Assembly (NCBI GenBank): GCA_945859605.1
Contig: OX243815.1
Coordinates: 36,366,551 to 36,430,550 of the forward strand
DNA: 64,000 nt
Direction: 5' to 3'
Origin: Lumbricus rubellus
Lineage: Eukaryota; Annelida; Clitellata; Crassiclitellata; Lumbricidae
Positions 9,680-21,359 of this stretch are shown piece after piece (position 1 is the first letter of the stretch; the number at the start of each line of letters is the position of its first letter). Position numbers and translations under genes: made by a program. Below the pieces are notes generated by a model. It ran no database searches. It was not told the DNA's origin and saw nothing but the letters and a program-made list of their open reading frames with translations.

Positions 9680-10081
9680 AACCCATTAGTGCCTAGCGTC
9701 CCCAAAAATGGGACACCACTTCAAAAATTCACAGAAAATTAAATATGCATTGAAGATGCAATTTAATGTAATAGCCGTCATGCCAACATGTTGATTAAGT
9801 GATTCTGGCAAAAATGCGCACCACAAATATTTTGTTCGACCGAAAATTTTGTTTTTAATCAGGCCATTGACCTATTTTAGAAAATGTAAACATTGCGGAC
9901 ATTCCGCTTCTTATTTAAAATGTTGTGTGTGCATTTCTACAAATCTGTATTTGGTTTCACAAACGTTGGTATATACTAATACATAAATAATTATATAAAA
10001 TTAATTTTAATAAAATATAACATATGCATTTTATCACTGAAGCGCTGTCCCATTTTTGAGGACGCAAGGCACGAATGGGTA
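9680..10081. mobile_element. MITE with CCCATTNGTGCC ends, copy 1
   Basis: Ends ACCCATTAGTGCCTAGCGTC and, reversed from the right, ACCCATTCGTGCCTTGCGTC; the match continues through CAAAAATGGGAC, giving inverted repeats of about 32 bp. Left flank is TTAA, right flank TACG, so the duplication is unclear. AT-rich interior without coding potential. Confidence 0.65.
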
Positions 10082-11586
10082 CGTGAAGTTCAGTACACAA
10101 AGTTTTGCATCTTGCAAGGCATTTTATTCAGATATTGTTTGAAAAGAAGTATAAACGGCGGTTTGTAGGCAGAAGTATCACTCTCAGTGAGAGTTAGCAT
10201 TATAAAATGTTATTTGACACAAAAATTTATTGACAACTTCAACTGTAGGCTACATCAGGCCTATGTATATATGTATAGCCTACATGAATATTTCACATGG
10301 ATAGAAATCGTCCAGAATCTACTAGGCCTATGCAATGTAGTGCAAAATAATAGTCAAAATGCACTCATTCTTTTGTATGCAAATGCTAGAAAATTAAATT
10401 TAGTAATTTAATTTATTATAATTTATTTCAAATAAATAAGCAAAATTCATTCGCGATGTAATTTGTCATTCTTTTGTAAGGTGTCAGCCAAACTTAAGAA
10501 ATGCCATTGTGCATTGTGCTCAATATAACATTCCTGTAACATTTCCAGTTAGGCCTACTACAATTTCAGGTATATAGGCCTAATGACTAGTCAATGGCAT
10601 GGTACTGTGTTGAATACACCACTCGGCTTTTGTTCTGATTCACATCCATGTCACCATATGGATGAGTTGTTACATGGATCCAAAGCCTGGATTTGTCAGG
10701 AGGCATATTTGTTGTCAATTCAGTTGATTCCTACTAACAAATAGTGGTTCTTTCACCATTCTTTACCACTCTCAGACTGCAACTAAGCCTTGTTGGCTAC
10801 ACAGACTGTCCGTTGAATACACCACATGGTTACTTTACTCAGTCAGACCTATAATGAGTTGGGGTCATGAGTCCTCAACTTGGTGGGGGTGGTCATTGCA
10901 ACAACTATGTTGTGTAGGCTACTATGACTACTTCTTTAACACTCTGAGACTGCTACAGCAGTTGAGCAAAATATACCACTATTGAGATGATACAGGCCAA
11001 CAAATGTGGAGATTTTCACTTCCTTTGGTTGAGCTGTTCAATATAGAAAAGTGAGGGCCAGTTCATGGATCTAAATACATACTGTATCTATTAGGAAAAT
11101 GAAAGCTGACTGTATGAACCAGAAAGTATGAAGTTCACCTAGTACTTTAGCACTAGATTCCATCCGTTGTAACTCAGATGCATTGTGCGAATGAAAGTTT
11201 GAGAAAAATGATAGGTCGGTCCACATAAAGAGGGTTAGGCCAACAATCTACTACACAAAACCAGTCAAAAGCACTTTAGCACTTGAAACAGCTTCATGTA
11301 ACTGTCTTATAATCTCTCTGCAACAGTATTGGTTGCTATTGCTATAGGATGTTGATCTGAGACATGAATAGCATTATTACGATATGTTGCGTGTAAGCAA
11401 TTCATTTCAAAATGTGAACAATTTTGCATAAAAATGCATTCAGGCATACCATTTTTGCAGAAATTTTGCTTATCAATTTGATTTTCAATGATTCTGAGTG
11501 CAAATTATATATCTAATCTCTTAACTAGACTGTATCAACAGTCTTGAGTGATATAACATGTACATATCACCATGTAAATCTTCACG

Positions 11587-11756
11587 TACCCATTCGTGCC
11601 TAGCGTCCCCAAAAATGGGACGCTTCAAAAACTTGCTCCTAAAGCATCAAAAGCAAAATTTTGGCAAAATTTTAATTTTTTATTGTCCAAACTCGTCATT
11701 TGCAAGAAAGTTTTTATATTTTGAAATGATTTTGAAAAATCAGGCACTAATGGGTT
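11587..11756. mobile_element. MITE with CCCATTNGTGCC ends, copy 2
   Basis: Shorter copy with ends ACCCATTCGTGCCTAGCGTC and, reversed, ACCCATTAGTGCCT. It is inverted relative to copy 1 and even shares the flank CTTCACGT with it (reverse of ACGTGAAG at 10081-10088), so the two may be the arms of one larger inverted repeat inside the host element. Confidence 0.6.
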
Positions 11757-12424
11757 GATTTTGCGCAGTTGTGAAAGGTTGCATGACAGCGAGATTCCAA
11801 TCAAGTAGGCCATAATCGATAGAAAAATACTATTTACACGGGCGCCTGCCGAAGGGTTAACAGCCAATGGTCACTGTTCCGGCTTTTAACAAGATGTTGA
11901 TTATGCAAAGCAGAAAATTAAGAGCATGTTTATATCTACAGAGATTTCTAAACATAGATTTCTGACTTTCACTGTGTGTATCATTCGTATCATTAGTGCT
12001 TCAATGCGAAGAAATTTGTTAAAAACCCAAAAGTAGTAGTTGAAAAAAAATAAATTTCCATTTTCCAGGGGGGGGGGCAAGTGCCCCCCCTTGCCCCTAT
12101 GTGCGGGCGCCCATGACCAGCTTATTTACGAGCTCTGTAGATGCTTTAGGTTGTAAAATTGATATATGAAATGAAGGCCTAGAGTATCCAGTTCATGACC
12201 AGCAAAAGCATCGAACTGGGATGAGAATCTGATTGTGGTTACTCAGATTTCCTCCTGGACGACATTATAATTATTATAATCTTTTCCTTGATCACTCTAT
12301 AAAGCTGCTGAATTCATACTTATGGGCAGCCAGAGGGTGGCTGAAGAAATTCCAGATACCTCTGTTTCGTTCAACCTTGACAAGTGCTGCATCCACCCAC
12401 ACGTATACACTGAAAATCCTCCTG

Positions 12425-12580
12425 TGTGCAGCCTTCAAGCCAAAGTTGTATGGTCTCGAGACACTGTCTCGGTCTCGGTCTCAAGATGTCACGAGACAGG
12501 TTTTCGATGTCTCTGTCTGGGAACATATTGTCTTGGTCTTGAGGTCACTGTCTTGACTTTTTGGAAACTGTCTTGAAGTG
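12425..12580. repeat. GTCTC/GTCTTG-rich repeat
   Basis: Clustered GTCTCG, GTCTTG and GAGACA words, including TCTCGAGACACTGTCTCGG. It resembles the end of a dispersed repeat but no partner end was found. Open frames over it reflect the repeat. Confidence 0.45.
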
Positions 12581-13013
12581 AAAGTCTTGTTCTTTTGTAG
12601 AAATAATCTGTAGTGAATATCTCATTCATTGTATGATCTCACATGAGACTAATAAAGCCTCATCTAATGCGATATCTTTCCACAAGTCTTTCACTCAAAT
12701 AGCATTGCTCTTTCTCCTCTTCTCCTCACACCCCTAATCATTTCATCATTTTAACTCTAAACATCATCCAACTTATCTGTTTGACTGTCTGCCGAATCTT
12801 TATCTCCACCTATTGATTTTTGTTTTGACTTAACGTCTTGTTCCCGTGACTTTGCCTTTGTGAATGATTTAGAAACCTGAAGTTTAGGAATAGGATCACG
12901 ATAGGCCTAGGCCTTGAGATGGACACACAGAACACCATCAAGAGATTTGAATGTTGAAACACCACAATAGGTTGTTTGACTTTGGCTTGATCAAAATGAG
13001 AAAGGATCTAGAC

Positions 13014-13509
13014 CAGTGGTTCTTAACCAGTGTTCGACCGAACCCCTGAGGTTCGGTGAGCCAGTGCCAGGGGTTCGGCAGGGTTCCTCTGAAATATATA
13101 TACATATTCAGTGGAAAATCATTTGCTATTTTCTTTTTCTTTTTCGACTTTTCTTTAATAAATTTTGTTTGAAATAGATAATTGCCTACCAGGCCCTACC
13201 TTATGAAATTTAAAGCTGTTCACCCTGTTAATCTTAGTTATCTCTTATAACTGCCCTTCCAATAATTAGCACCGGCAGCCATCTTTCTGTGAGGTAAGGT
13301 ATAGATATGTAATTTTTCTTCGTTTTCTGCAGAAATAGCATCGTATACGACGCACACTAAAAGCAACTATTGCCCTTTTCTTATATATTTATACCACATA
13401 GTATGTCAAGCAAAAACGAAAAATTATAGTGTTAAAACTTGAGGGGTTCGGTGAGTGGTCATAGATTTCTCTTGGGGTTCGACTCCCTTGAAAAGGTTAA
13501 GAACCACTG
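13014..13509. mobile_element. hAT MITE, CAGTGGTTCTTAACC family
   Basis: Perfect 8-bp duplication ATCTAGAC (13006-13013 and 13510-13517). Ends are CAGTGGTTCTTAACC on the left and its reverse complement GGTTAAGAACCACTG on the right, perfect over 15 bp. Subterminal GGGGTTCGGTGAG motifs occur on both sides. The CAGNGGTTCT end is typical of animal hAT families. 496 bp, non-coding. Confidence 0.92.
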
Positions 13510-13635
13510 ATCTAGACAATGTAGATGCACACTTTTTTATATGTTGCTTACTTACACATTATATGTAATGAAAGCATGACTATTTTGGTTTTCAGTTGTT
13601 AGCTTGCACATTTATAATCACTCAATGATCAATAC

Positions 13636-14066
13636 CATAGTTGTAAAAAAATTTTTTTCGTTTTTTATTCTCTCCCAAAAAACCTTGTTTTTTTCGTTTT
13701 TTATTTTTCCCATCGTTTTTTATCGTTTTTTTATTTTTTTCTTTATCTTTATTTATACATTTACTTTCTATTATTATTTTCCATAATTTTAATTTTTTCT
13801 GCTATTTCTTATGTTTTCCGCCAACTCTCAATGATCCAGCTAAGTAAAGTCATTATTTCATCGTTTAACATCATCATTTAAGAGATAGCCTACGGGTAGT
13901 AGGTTCCTAATCAAGATTTTCATGGTTAAAATGCGGTTTTAGATGTAGCAAAGTCAAATTATTTTCCGTTTCCGTTTTTTATCGTTTTTTTTTCGTTTTT
14001 TATTTTTTTTTTAAACGTCGTTTTTTACCGTTTTTTATTTCGTTTTCATCGTTTTTTACATCTATG
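13636..14066. mobile_element. hAT-type MITE, CATAG-TGTAAAA family
   Basis: Ends CATAGTTGTAAAAAAATTTT and, reversed from the right, CATAGATGTAAAAAACGATG, as in 6296-7106 but inverted. CGTTTTTTAT motifs recur near both ends in the same orientation. Five bases, AATAC, are repeated directly at the borders; a full 8-bp duplication is not visible. Non-coding, very AT-rich. Confidence 0.7.
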
Positions 14067-15228
14067 AATACAATTAGACAATCATATTGAGCCAGTTTTC
14101 ATTCTTGATCCAATGTTCAGCATGCGTTATCGCATTCGATATTAAAATGGCCAATATTACAAGGGAGATTCAATCAAAGACTGGCTTTCATAGACAGAAA
14201 CTTGTGCTTATTTCAGCCAATGGTTTGTAGGATTCCAATTCGAAGGCTAACCAATTGTAGCCAATGACACGACATTTCTGACGTTTTCTAGACAGAGGTT
14301 GTTTTTTGGACACAATCACCAGACGTTGTGTATTTAGACATAATGGCCACTCATTCATCAAATGACCCCCTCTCCAAGATCAATGATCAACTGCTAAATG
14401 GGGGGGGGGGGGCAGCAAGTCAGTACCCATTTGCCCGTTTGCTTGGTGATTGTAACAGGTGGGCAATATCTGGCTGTGAAATCTTTTAATGTCGCAAATC
14501 AAAGGCTATGTCGACCAACAAGGAAACTCTTGTTATAGAATAGACGTAGTTCAGATAATAATTTGCCTGTGATTGAAACTTGCCACCGTCGCCATAAAGT
14601 AACGCTTGTCTGAACCTAAATGTGATTTTTAACTATCAATTAGTTTAAGATTGCCGTTTTAATGCGTTATTAGCAGATATGAATCGCAATTTTCCCTGAA
14701 GCTGTTACTGCAGCACCTGTCTCAGGTTGGGAACGACTTGCTCTGCAAAATAGTCATTTGGAGGGAAGTCAGAATTTGTCCAAATTATTGGCCCGCAGGG
14801 TTATTCAGTGATTAATTAGCATAAATATAGACTGGCCCTTATTGAATGTGAGATCTATGTTGATCCAGATGGGGGTGAATTTAGCGAGGTGGGACTGGCG
14901 ATGTGGATCAGGGAATGGTATAGTGGTGCCCAGATAGAAAGGTGAAGATTGCAGTGGGGTGGATATTGAAGGTGGGTCTGGTTCCTATGTCTGCAACAGT
15001 GGTTATAATAATAATGTTCTACATTTAAAACCCATCATGGGAACTTTTGGAAAATCCCAAACTGTTTCACGGTATATTGTGCCTTTAAAAACCTGTCTTA
15101 ACTGTCATGAATAATTATGACAGTCTTGCAGACTGTTACAAATTTTGTAACCTTTGATGAACTTTTTTAAGGTCCATAATTTTTTTCCAGACCAAATGAA
15201 ATCACCAGATTATTTAGCCTAACTTCTC
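14067..15228. other. No recognisable feature
   Basis: Unique AT-rich DNA with a G-run at 14401-14412. No gene, RNA or element with matched ends was found. Confidence 0.6.
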
Positions 15229-16422
15229 AATGGATGTCATGCATCTCTCAATGGATGTCATGCACCTCTCAATGGATGTCATGCATCTCTCAATGGATGT
15301 CATGCACCTCTCAATGGATGTCATGCATCTCTCAATGGATGTCATGCATCTCTCAATGGATGTCATGCATCTCTCAATGCATGTCATGCATCTCTCAATG
15401 CATGTCATGCATCTCTCAATGGATGTCATGCATCTCTCAATGGATGTCATGCATCTCTCAATGGATGTCATGCATCTCTCAATGGATGTCATGCATCTCT
15501 CAATGGATGTCATGCATCTCTCAATGGATGTCATGCACCTCTCAATGGATGTCATGCATCTCTCAATGGATGTCATGCATCTCTCAATGGATGTCATGCA
15601 TCTCTCAATGGATGTCATGCACCTCTCAATGCATGTCATGCATCTCTCAATGGATGTCATGCATCTCTCAATGGATGTCATGCATCTCTCAATGGATGTC
15701 ATGCATCTCTCAATGGATGTCATGCACCTCTCAATGCATGTCATGCATCTCTCAATGGATGTCATGCATCTCTCAATGGATGTCATGCATCTCTCAATGC
15801 ATGTCATGCATCTCTCAATGGATGTCATGCATCTCTCAATGGATGTCATGCATCTCTCAATGGATGTCATGCATCTCTCAATGGATGTCATGCATCTCTC
15901 AATGGATGTCATGCATCTCTCAATGGATGTCATGCATCTCTCAATGGATGTCATGCACCTCTCAATGGATGTCATGCATCTCTCAATGGATGTCATGCAT
16001 CTCTCAATGGATGTCATGCATCTCTCAATGGATGTCATGCATCTCTCAATGCATGTCATGCATCTCTCAATGCATGTCATGCATCTCTCAATGGATGTCA
16101 TGCATCTCTCAATGGATGTCATGCATCTCTCAATGGATGTCATGCATCTCTCAATGGATGTCATGCATCTCTCAATGGATGTCATGCATCTCTCAATGGA
16201 TGTCATGCATCTCTCAATGGATGTCATGCATCTCTCAATGCATGTCATGCATCTCTCAATGCATGTCATGCATCTCTCAATGGATGTCATGCATCTCTCA
16301 ATGGATGTCATGCATCTCTCAATGGATGTCATGCATCTCTCAATGGATGTCATGCATCTCTCAATGGATGTCATGCATCTCTCAATGGATGTCATGCACC
16401 TCTCAATGGATGTCATGCATTC
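15225..16422 (+). repeat. 21-bp minisatellite derived from LINE-A reverse transcriptase
   Basis: About 57 head-to-tail units of exactly 21 bp, each with CTCTCAATGGATGTC then ATGCAT. Units differ mainly at two sites: GGATG versus GCATG, and CATCTC versus CACCTC. One plus frame translates to a repeated seven-residue SQWMSCI, the same residues found once in the LINE-A copy at 6229-6250. At its right edge the frame runs directly on into KLSKTEFIL, the following reverse transcriptase segment. Thus seven codons of a LINE were tandemly amplified. Since 21 is divisible by three and the unit lacks stops in several frames, long open frames on both strands are artefacts. Confidence 0.92.
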
Positions 16423-17210
16423 TCCTCTTCCTCAAACTCTCCAAAACAGAATTCATCCTAGAGCTTACTTACCAAACCCAGAAAATTCCTGACCTATAAA
16501 TTCACCACAATGACTAACTCTTTATCTTTTGCCTTTGCCTAGAGCTGATGTCTGTAATCTTGGCATTAATTTTGATTCACACTTTCCTCTAACCACCTAT
16601 TCAACTTCACACACTACTGTTTCATGCAACCTCTGTATCTTCAAAACTGCTAGATACTGTTGCTGATTTGATTTGGTACCTCCATTTTCCACTCAAATTT
16701 CGACTGTACCGCAATTCCATTTTCCTCAACCTTGAATCTACACAACTCAAGCATCTGCAACTCGTCTAAAAGCACACCAGACCAGAGTCACCACGAGAAT
16801 GCCTAAACACCATCACATGACTTTTCTCTCCTCAAATCACCCCATTTGTTTTAAGAATCCCAGAATGAATCCACTCCAACGTCCTCTCATTAACATAAAA
16901 TTTCTATAATACGCCCAAGCCCCGATATCTTTGTGGACTCTTCACCATCTAATCAACCCGCTCTACCTGATCATCCCTCTGTCTCAATCTTTTCTCAACC
17001 TCGGGTCACAACTCCTCTCATGTTCTCCAGCCAATCCATATGCAGCACAGCACCATGTCTCTGCATGATCTTCCTCCTGATTCCACTCTTTTTTCATTCC
17101 TTCACAATCATTACCAATCACCCACTATCCCCTTCATCAGGATCTTCTATTCATCACCCCTGCTTTCCATTCGAAATTAAAGGCGTAAGAACTTTTCGCC
17201 AGTCTCATAA
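16423..17210 (+). mobile_element. LINE family A reverse transcriptase C-terminal half
   Basis: Continuation of the LINE in which the 21-bp array arose. Recognisable order: KLSKTEFIL (about 16432-16458), KIPDL, VCNLGINFDSHF (about 16551-16586), LNLESTQLKHLQLV (about 16724-16765; compare the L-N-R-L-Q-x-V-Q-N motif of LINEs), then LHDLPPDSTLFS (about 17058-17095) at the C-terminal W-N-x-L-P position, with the Trp lost. Several frameshifts and stops mark it as dead. The open frame at 16933-17334 is a shadow in another frame. Confidence 0.7.
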
Positions 17211-17695
17211 TATGATCTTCCACCTTCTAAAATTTCTCAACCTACATGACACTCACCTTAACAGTTGCTATGCCACCTCGGATCCTCTGGTAACCAGACT
17301 CGGATCTCCACGGCAATTTTCTTTGTGCAAATGAAAATTTATTGTAAGTTTGGGCATATAAAGGACATCTTTGTGAATCAATGTACCTGGTTGGCAATGT
17401 AAACGAAAAGGGATGTTGCACTGAACCATGTGAAACACCACACTTATGTTAACTAGGCACTAGATGAACAGAATAAGAAGAGCAGTCCCTTTAGCAGGCC
17501 GTTAGACAGCCATAGCTATGAAGTGTTAACAACTTCATTTTCTCAGCCTTGGCATATATTGACAGTCAGTCCTCTTCCATGCCATCTCATCTTTCCATCA
17601 ACAGTATAAACATATACTGAGTATATATGTTTTGTTACAGCTGAGTTGGTTTGGGCGTGCAGGTGTTGCGCAAATCATGAATCAAGTGTTTGACA

Positions 17696-17770
17696 TCGTT
17701 ACGATTTTAACGTCTAACCTCTCGATTGACAGTCCAGCATGCTAACTGCTACACTATCGATTAGCCCACT
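17696..17770 (-). repeat. tRNA-like relic
   Basis: On the minus strand an A-box-like TAGTGTAGCAGTTAGCA (about 17740-17756) is followed at suitable distance by a B-box-like CGTTAAAATCG (17702-17712). The stems do not fold into a proper cloverleaf, so it is a decayed tRNA or the head of a SINE, not a gene. Confidence 0.4.
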
Positions 17771-19375
17771 AGATGGATCACTACTATGTTAATTATATTG
17801 TTTGAGTGTTAACTGCCAATGGTGGGTCATAAACAGCTCATGCAGTACATGTTGTAAATTACCATGTAGGTTAATTTTGTACTCGTGTATCCAATGATTT
17901 TGATTTTAGGAGCATTTATATTAAAACATATTAATTATCAGTTAATAAATAGATGTTGGGACTGTTTTGGTTGCTTGAGGCTATGAGTTTCAGTGCATTT
18001 GGCTTGCTGTGAAAATTGGTGTCAGCAGAAATTTTGGTTTGCTTGCATATTGTTGTCAGTTATTTTATGGGTTACTTATAGAGAAATATTTCTTAAAGTT
18101 GTTATTTACTTGCAGATTAGTATTATCTAGTTTTGTATTACCCTGGTGAAAGTGTTTAATATTAGGCCTGCATTTTTGATGTGGTATTTGTACATGAATA
18201 CTTGCATATCTTTCATGTTTTATAAATTATGCAATGTAATTATGCAGTGTTTAATATGTACAATTTTACATAGAAACCTTGAGAAACTTAAGTCACACTC
18301 AGTCACAGGTTTCACAGCCTAGTTATTAAGTTTGACTCCCATGACTTATCAAATAGTCCTAAAGGGTTGATGGCCTCCTGAGGAAATCCTGGAGCCTCTG
18401 ACTTCAGTTTTTATAGGAGTGAAATGCTGTGGAGTGCTTCACCTGTCAAAGTTTAGCACTCAGGTCACCAGAGGTGGTTCAGTGCAGCTAATATAGGTTC
18501 ATTTTTTATTTGTGTTGTGTTTCTGAGAGCAGCCTACAGGCCACATGCCGATACCTGTTGATAACTTGATATGCATACATTGAACTCTAGTTTCTCATTG
18601 GTCATGCTTTCTTGCCTTGTCTCATTAGCATCCTGAAAAATTTGTCCACAGGGCAATAAATTTGAAAATAATAAGTATTCCATGTTGTCATTTAAATGTC
18701 AATTTTAAATGTCACCTTATTTTATCCTAAATAGTGTTCATTTTATATGTGTTGCTGTATTTATATTAATTGTATTTCATACTATGAACTTTTATTTTAA
18801 TTGCTATTGTATGTATGATTGTATGTGTGTTAATTCTGACTTGCCTATACATCTACATAATATTGTGTGTGTGTGCGTATGTGTGTGTGTGGCACTGTTG
18901 GCACGTGTGTCCGTGTGTTTGCTCATGATGTATAAAGGAATTCCAAAAACTTTTGTCAATTTTGTTTGTGGATGACTCTCCTGGTTATGCTACACTGGGT
19001 TATATTTGAACAGTCAGGTGGCTGGACCGTTCTCAATGTATGTTTTGGACTCTTGAGATTGTTAAAGTTGCTCATGCTTAACCTCTATCTACAGGATATT
19101 GCAGCAGAATTTACTGGAATTTATAGCGTGTGGTGTGGAGAGGAGAAACTTTCTTGAATTGCAGTCTATTCTTTACTTGTTACATTCAGATTCCCTTTAA
19201 TACAAGTTTAGCCAATGGCTTTAGGTATTCTTGCTCCTTGTTTGATAGCTGAAGAATGAGCGAAAGAGACGGACAAAAACAAGGACAGACAGCTAGGAGA
19301 CTGAATAATGGGAAAGGTGTGATCAGGAGAGACTGAGAGGCGGAAAGACAAGCAGACAGACACTGACTGACTGTG
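17771..19375. other. No gene recognised; (TG)n at 18866-18895
   Basis: Unique AT-rich DNA. A GT-repeat lies at 18866-18895. Frames at 18709-18975 and 18966-19157 are hydrophobic AT-rich readings without any family signature. Confidence 0.6.
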
Positions 19376-19535
19376 ACTGAATTACTTACTTACTGACTGA
19401 CTGACTTACTGATTGACTGACTGACTGATTGACTTACTGATTGGCTGACTGACTGACTGACTGACTGACTGACAGTGACTGACTGATTGTCTGACTGACT
19501 GACTGACTGACTGACTGATTGGCTGGCTGACTGAC
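19376..19535 (+). repeat. (GACT)n microsatellite
   Basis: About 160 bp of degenerate ACTG/GATT tetramers. The Ser-Gln-Val repeat seen on the minus strand (19390-19575) is only a translation of it. Confidence 0.9.
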
Positions 19536-20279
19536 TGACTAATCGTTCATATGGAGATAAAGTACTGGAAATCATGTGGTTAACGACAGAGATTATAAAA
19601 AGATTAATATTGGCTGAGAAGATGGATGGAATGGTTTCCGTAGAAAGAAAATTAATGGTCCAGTCATGTGATGTGACAGTCTATTATGTCTGTAAGTAGT
19701 AAAGGAAACTTTCTATCATTATTTTATGTGTAGGTCAAGTGGTCAACGGCTATTCAAGGTTACTCAAGGAAAGATTTAATATGATTATTATCTGTATGTT
19801 AACGTGTTTGTGCTGATTGTTTGATTTTTGTGTCAGTTTTATGTCTACAGACAAGTTTATTATTTCTCATTTCTCATGCATAATTATGTAGACATGGTCA
19901 GCGATCACGTTGAGAAAATGGCCGTCTGTTGAGCGCCATTCGTTTGGCTGTGGCTTGCGCTGCATGCGAGGCAGTGAAGCAGTCTGCGGCATTTATGGAT
20001 GCAAATACTTGAACAGTCTGGATGATGAGTTGGGTAAGTTTGTCTGCTGTGAATCGCTGAGGACATGCAAGGCCACTGCATCATCTATTCCAGACAGACA
20101 GACGCCTGCTGGGCAGACGGTTGGATGGACGGACGGATGAAGACGACAGCAGACCGTGGACAGGGTGGGACAGGGTGGGCAGCCTGCTAGCCACATAAAT
20201 TACAACTGTGGCCAGTTGAACGACCTGACAGACGCCGACGCCGTCGGACCTTGAGAAAAAATTTATTGATTTCTGTCAA

Positions 20280-20365
20280 TCTGTCTGCATGTGAAAGAAG
20301 GAGGGAAGGATGGAAGGAAGAGGAGGAGAAGGAGGAGACTGAGGAGGAGGCGGCGGCGGTTGTCT
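20280..20365 (+). repeat. Purine-rich tract with CGG core
   Basis: GGAAGGA and GGAGGA runs leading into GGCGGCGGCGG. It lies in a locally GC-rich patch (19.9-20.5 kb). Confidence 0.75.
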
Positions 20366-21037
20366 ATGGGACCACTGGGAACCGGTTGGTTGTTGGCTGT
20401 CGCTGGAGGACCTTGGCACCTGGCCGCTGACCAATGGGGAAGCAGTTTTCTTGGTCACTTCTGATGTGACCGGGTTTTTTTGTGGAGCAGCTTTCAGTGC
20501 AGCAATTGATGGACGAGAAAAATGGAATCTTGTGAAAGGTTTGTGCTTTTATGATTAAATTAAGTAATATTTTATATAATTATGCAAACAAGTTTTCTCA
20601 TCAGTGTGCACTTAGACCCTGCGTTGATATAACAGGCGGTTTGACTTATAGTATTTTTTGCACCTTTACACAAATTTTATGAAAAGTTATTTAGGCCTAC
20701 TTCAGATTAAATAGAACTTTAATATATAACAGCTTGAAGCTCTCAAACAGACTGCCTTATTTTTAGAGATAGCTTGCACAGTAGGTTCGTGTTAAGTGAT
20801 GCTGGAGATTGTCTTTAGAAGTTTGTCCAGGTAACACGGAACAGTACAAAGTGGAAAGAATTGCTTTTGGAGAACAGATGAGTGCATATGCTGGAAAGTA
20901 TGTAAGTAAGTGCATTCTTTAACATATCCAGCTGTCAAACAGCTGCAGTGAAATTTTGCTTGCTAACATGAATGTTTTAAAGATGATGCATGGCCCACAT
21001 GCAAGCGTTATAGAAGCCGTGCCGTGGTGGCTTAAAG

Positions 21038-21092
21038 AGTGCCAACAAAAGAGTGCCGACAAAAGATTGCCGACAAAAGAGTGCCATCATAT
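21038..21092 (+). repeat. Four copies of a 14-bp repeat
   Basis: AAAGAGTGCCAACA-type units in tandem, each with A/G changes. Confidence 0.75.
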
Positions 21093-21359
21093 TTGAGCAA
21101 TCGACAGATGAATTTCTGACAGGAAATGCACTGAGAAAATATTCTGCTAAAGATTTTTTATAATAATATAATACTCTAATGATGTCTATAAAGTATAATT
21201 TGCAGCTTATACTGAGCTACACATGCGAGGGAAACCTATAATGTATGTTGGTAAATTTGTTTTATTATAACAAGCATGTGCTTCAGGTTGAGAAATTATG
21301 TGAATGATGTACATATAAGACACATATTTGTGGTTTGTATTATATTGATGAAAATAATT

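Larger units (their letters stand above)
9303..12115. mobile_element. 2.8-kb hAT-type element, CATGGG family
   Basis: Perfect 8-bp duplication ACCAGCTT (9295-9302 and 12116-12123). Inverted ends CATGGGTGCCCGCA and, reversed, CATGGGCGCCCGCA, each followed by a long G-run. A second family member with the same ends is at 35731-37634. No transposase was recognised in its 2.8 kb; the longest open frames are AT-rich and featureless. Inside lie two inverted copies of a smaller repeat (9680-10081 and 11587-11756). Confidence 0.88.

Noticed and set aside
15225..16422. CRISPR-like array
   Set aside because: Units are directly adjacent with no spacers, and the genome is eukaryotic. The same applies to the arrays at 43979-44247 and 55141-55505.
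15214..16499. Three open frames of 400-421 codons on both strands
   Set aside because: They are translations of the 21-bp array. A unit divisible by three without stops gives open frames in several registers; no non-repeat protein sequence with conserved features extends from them apart from the LINE remnant.
19390..19575. Ser-Gln-Val repeat peptide
   Set aside because: Translation of a GACT tetranucleotide microsatellite.
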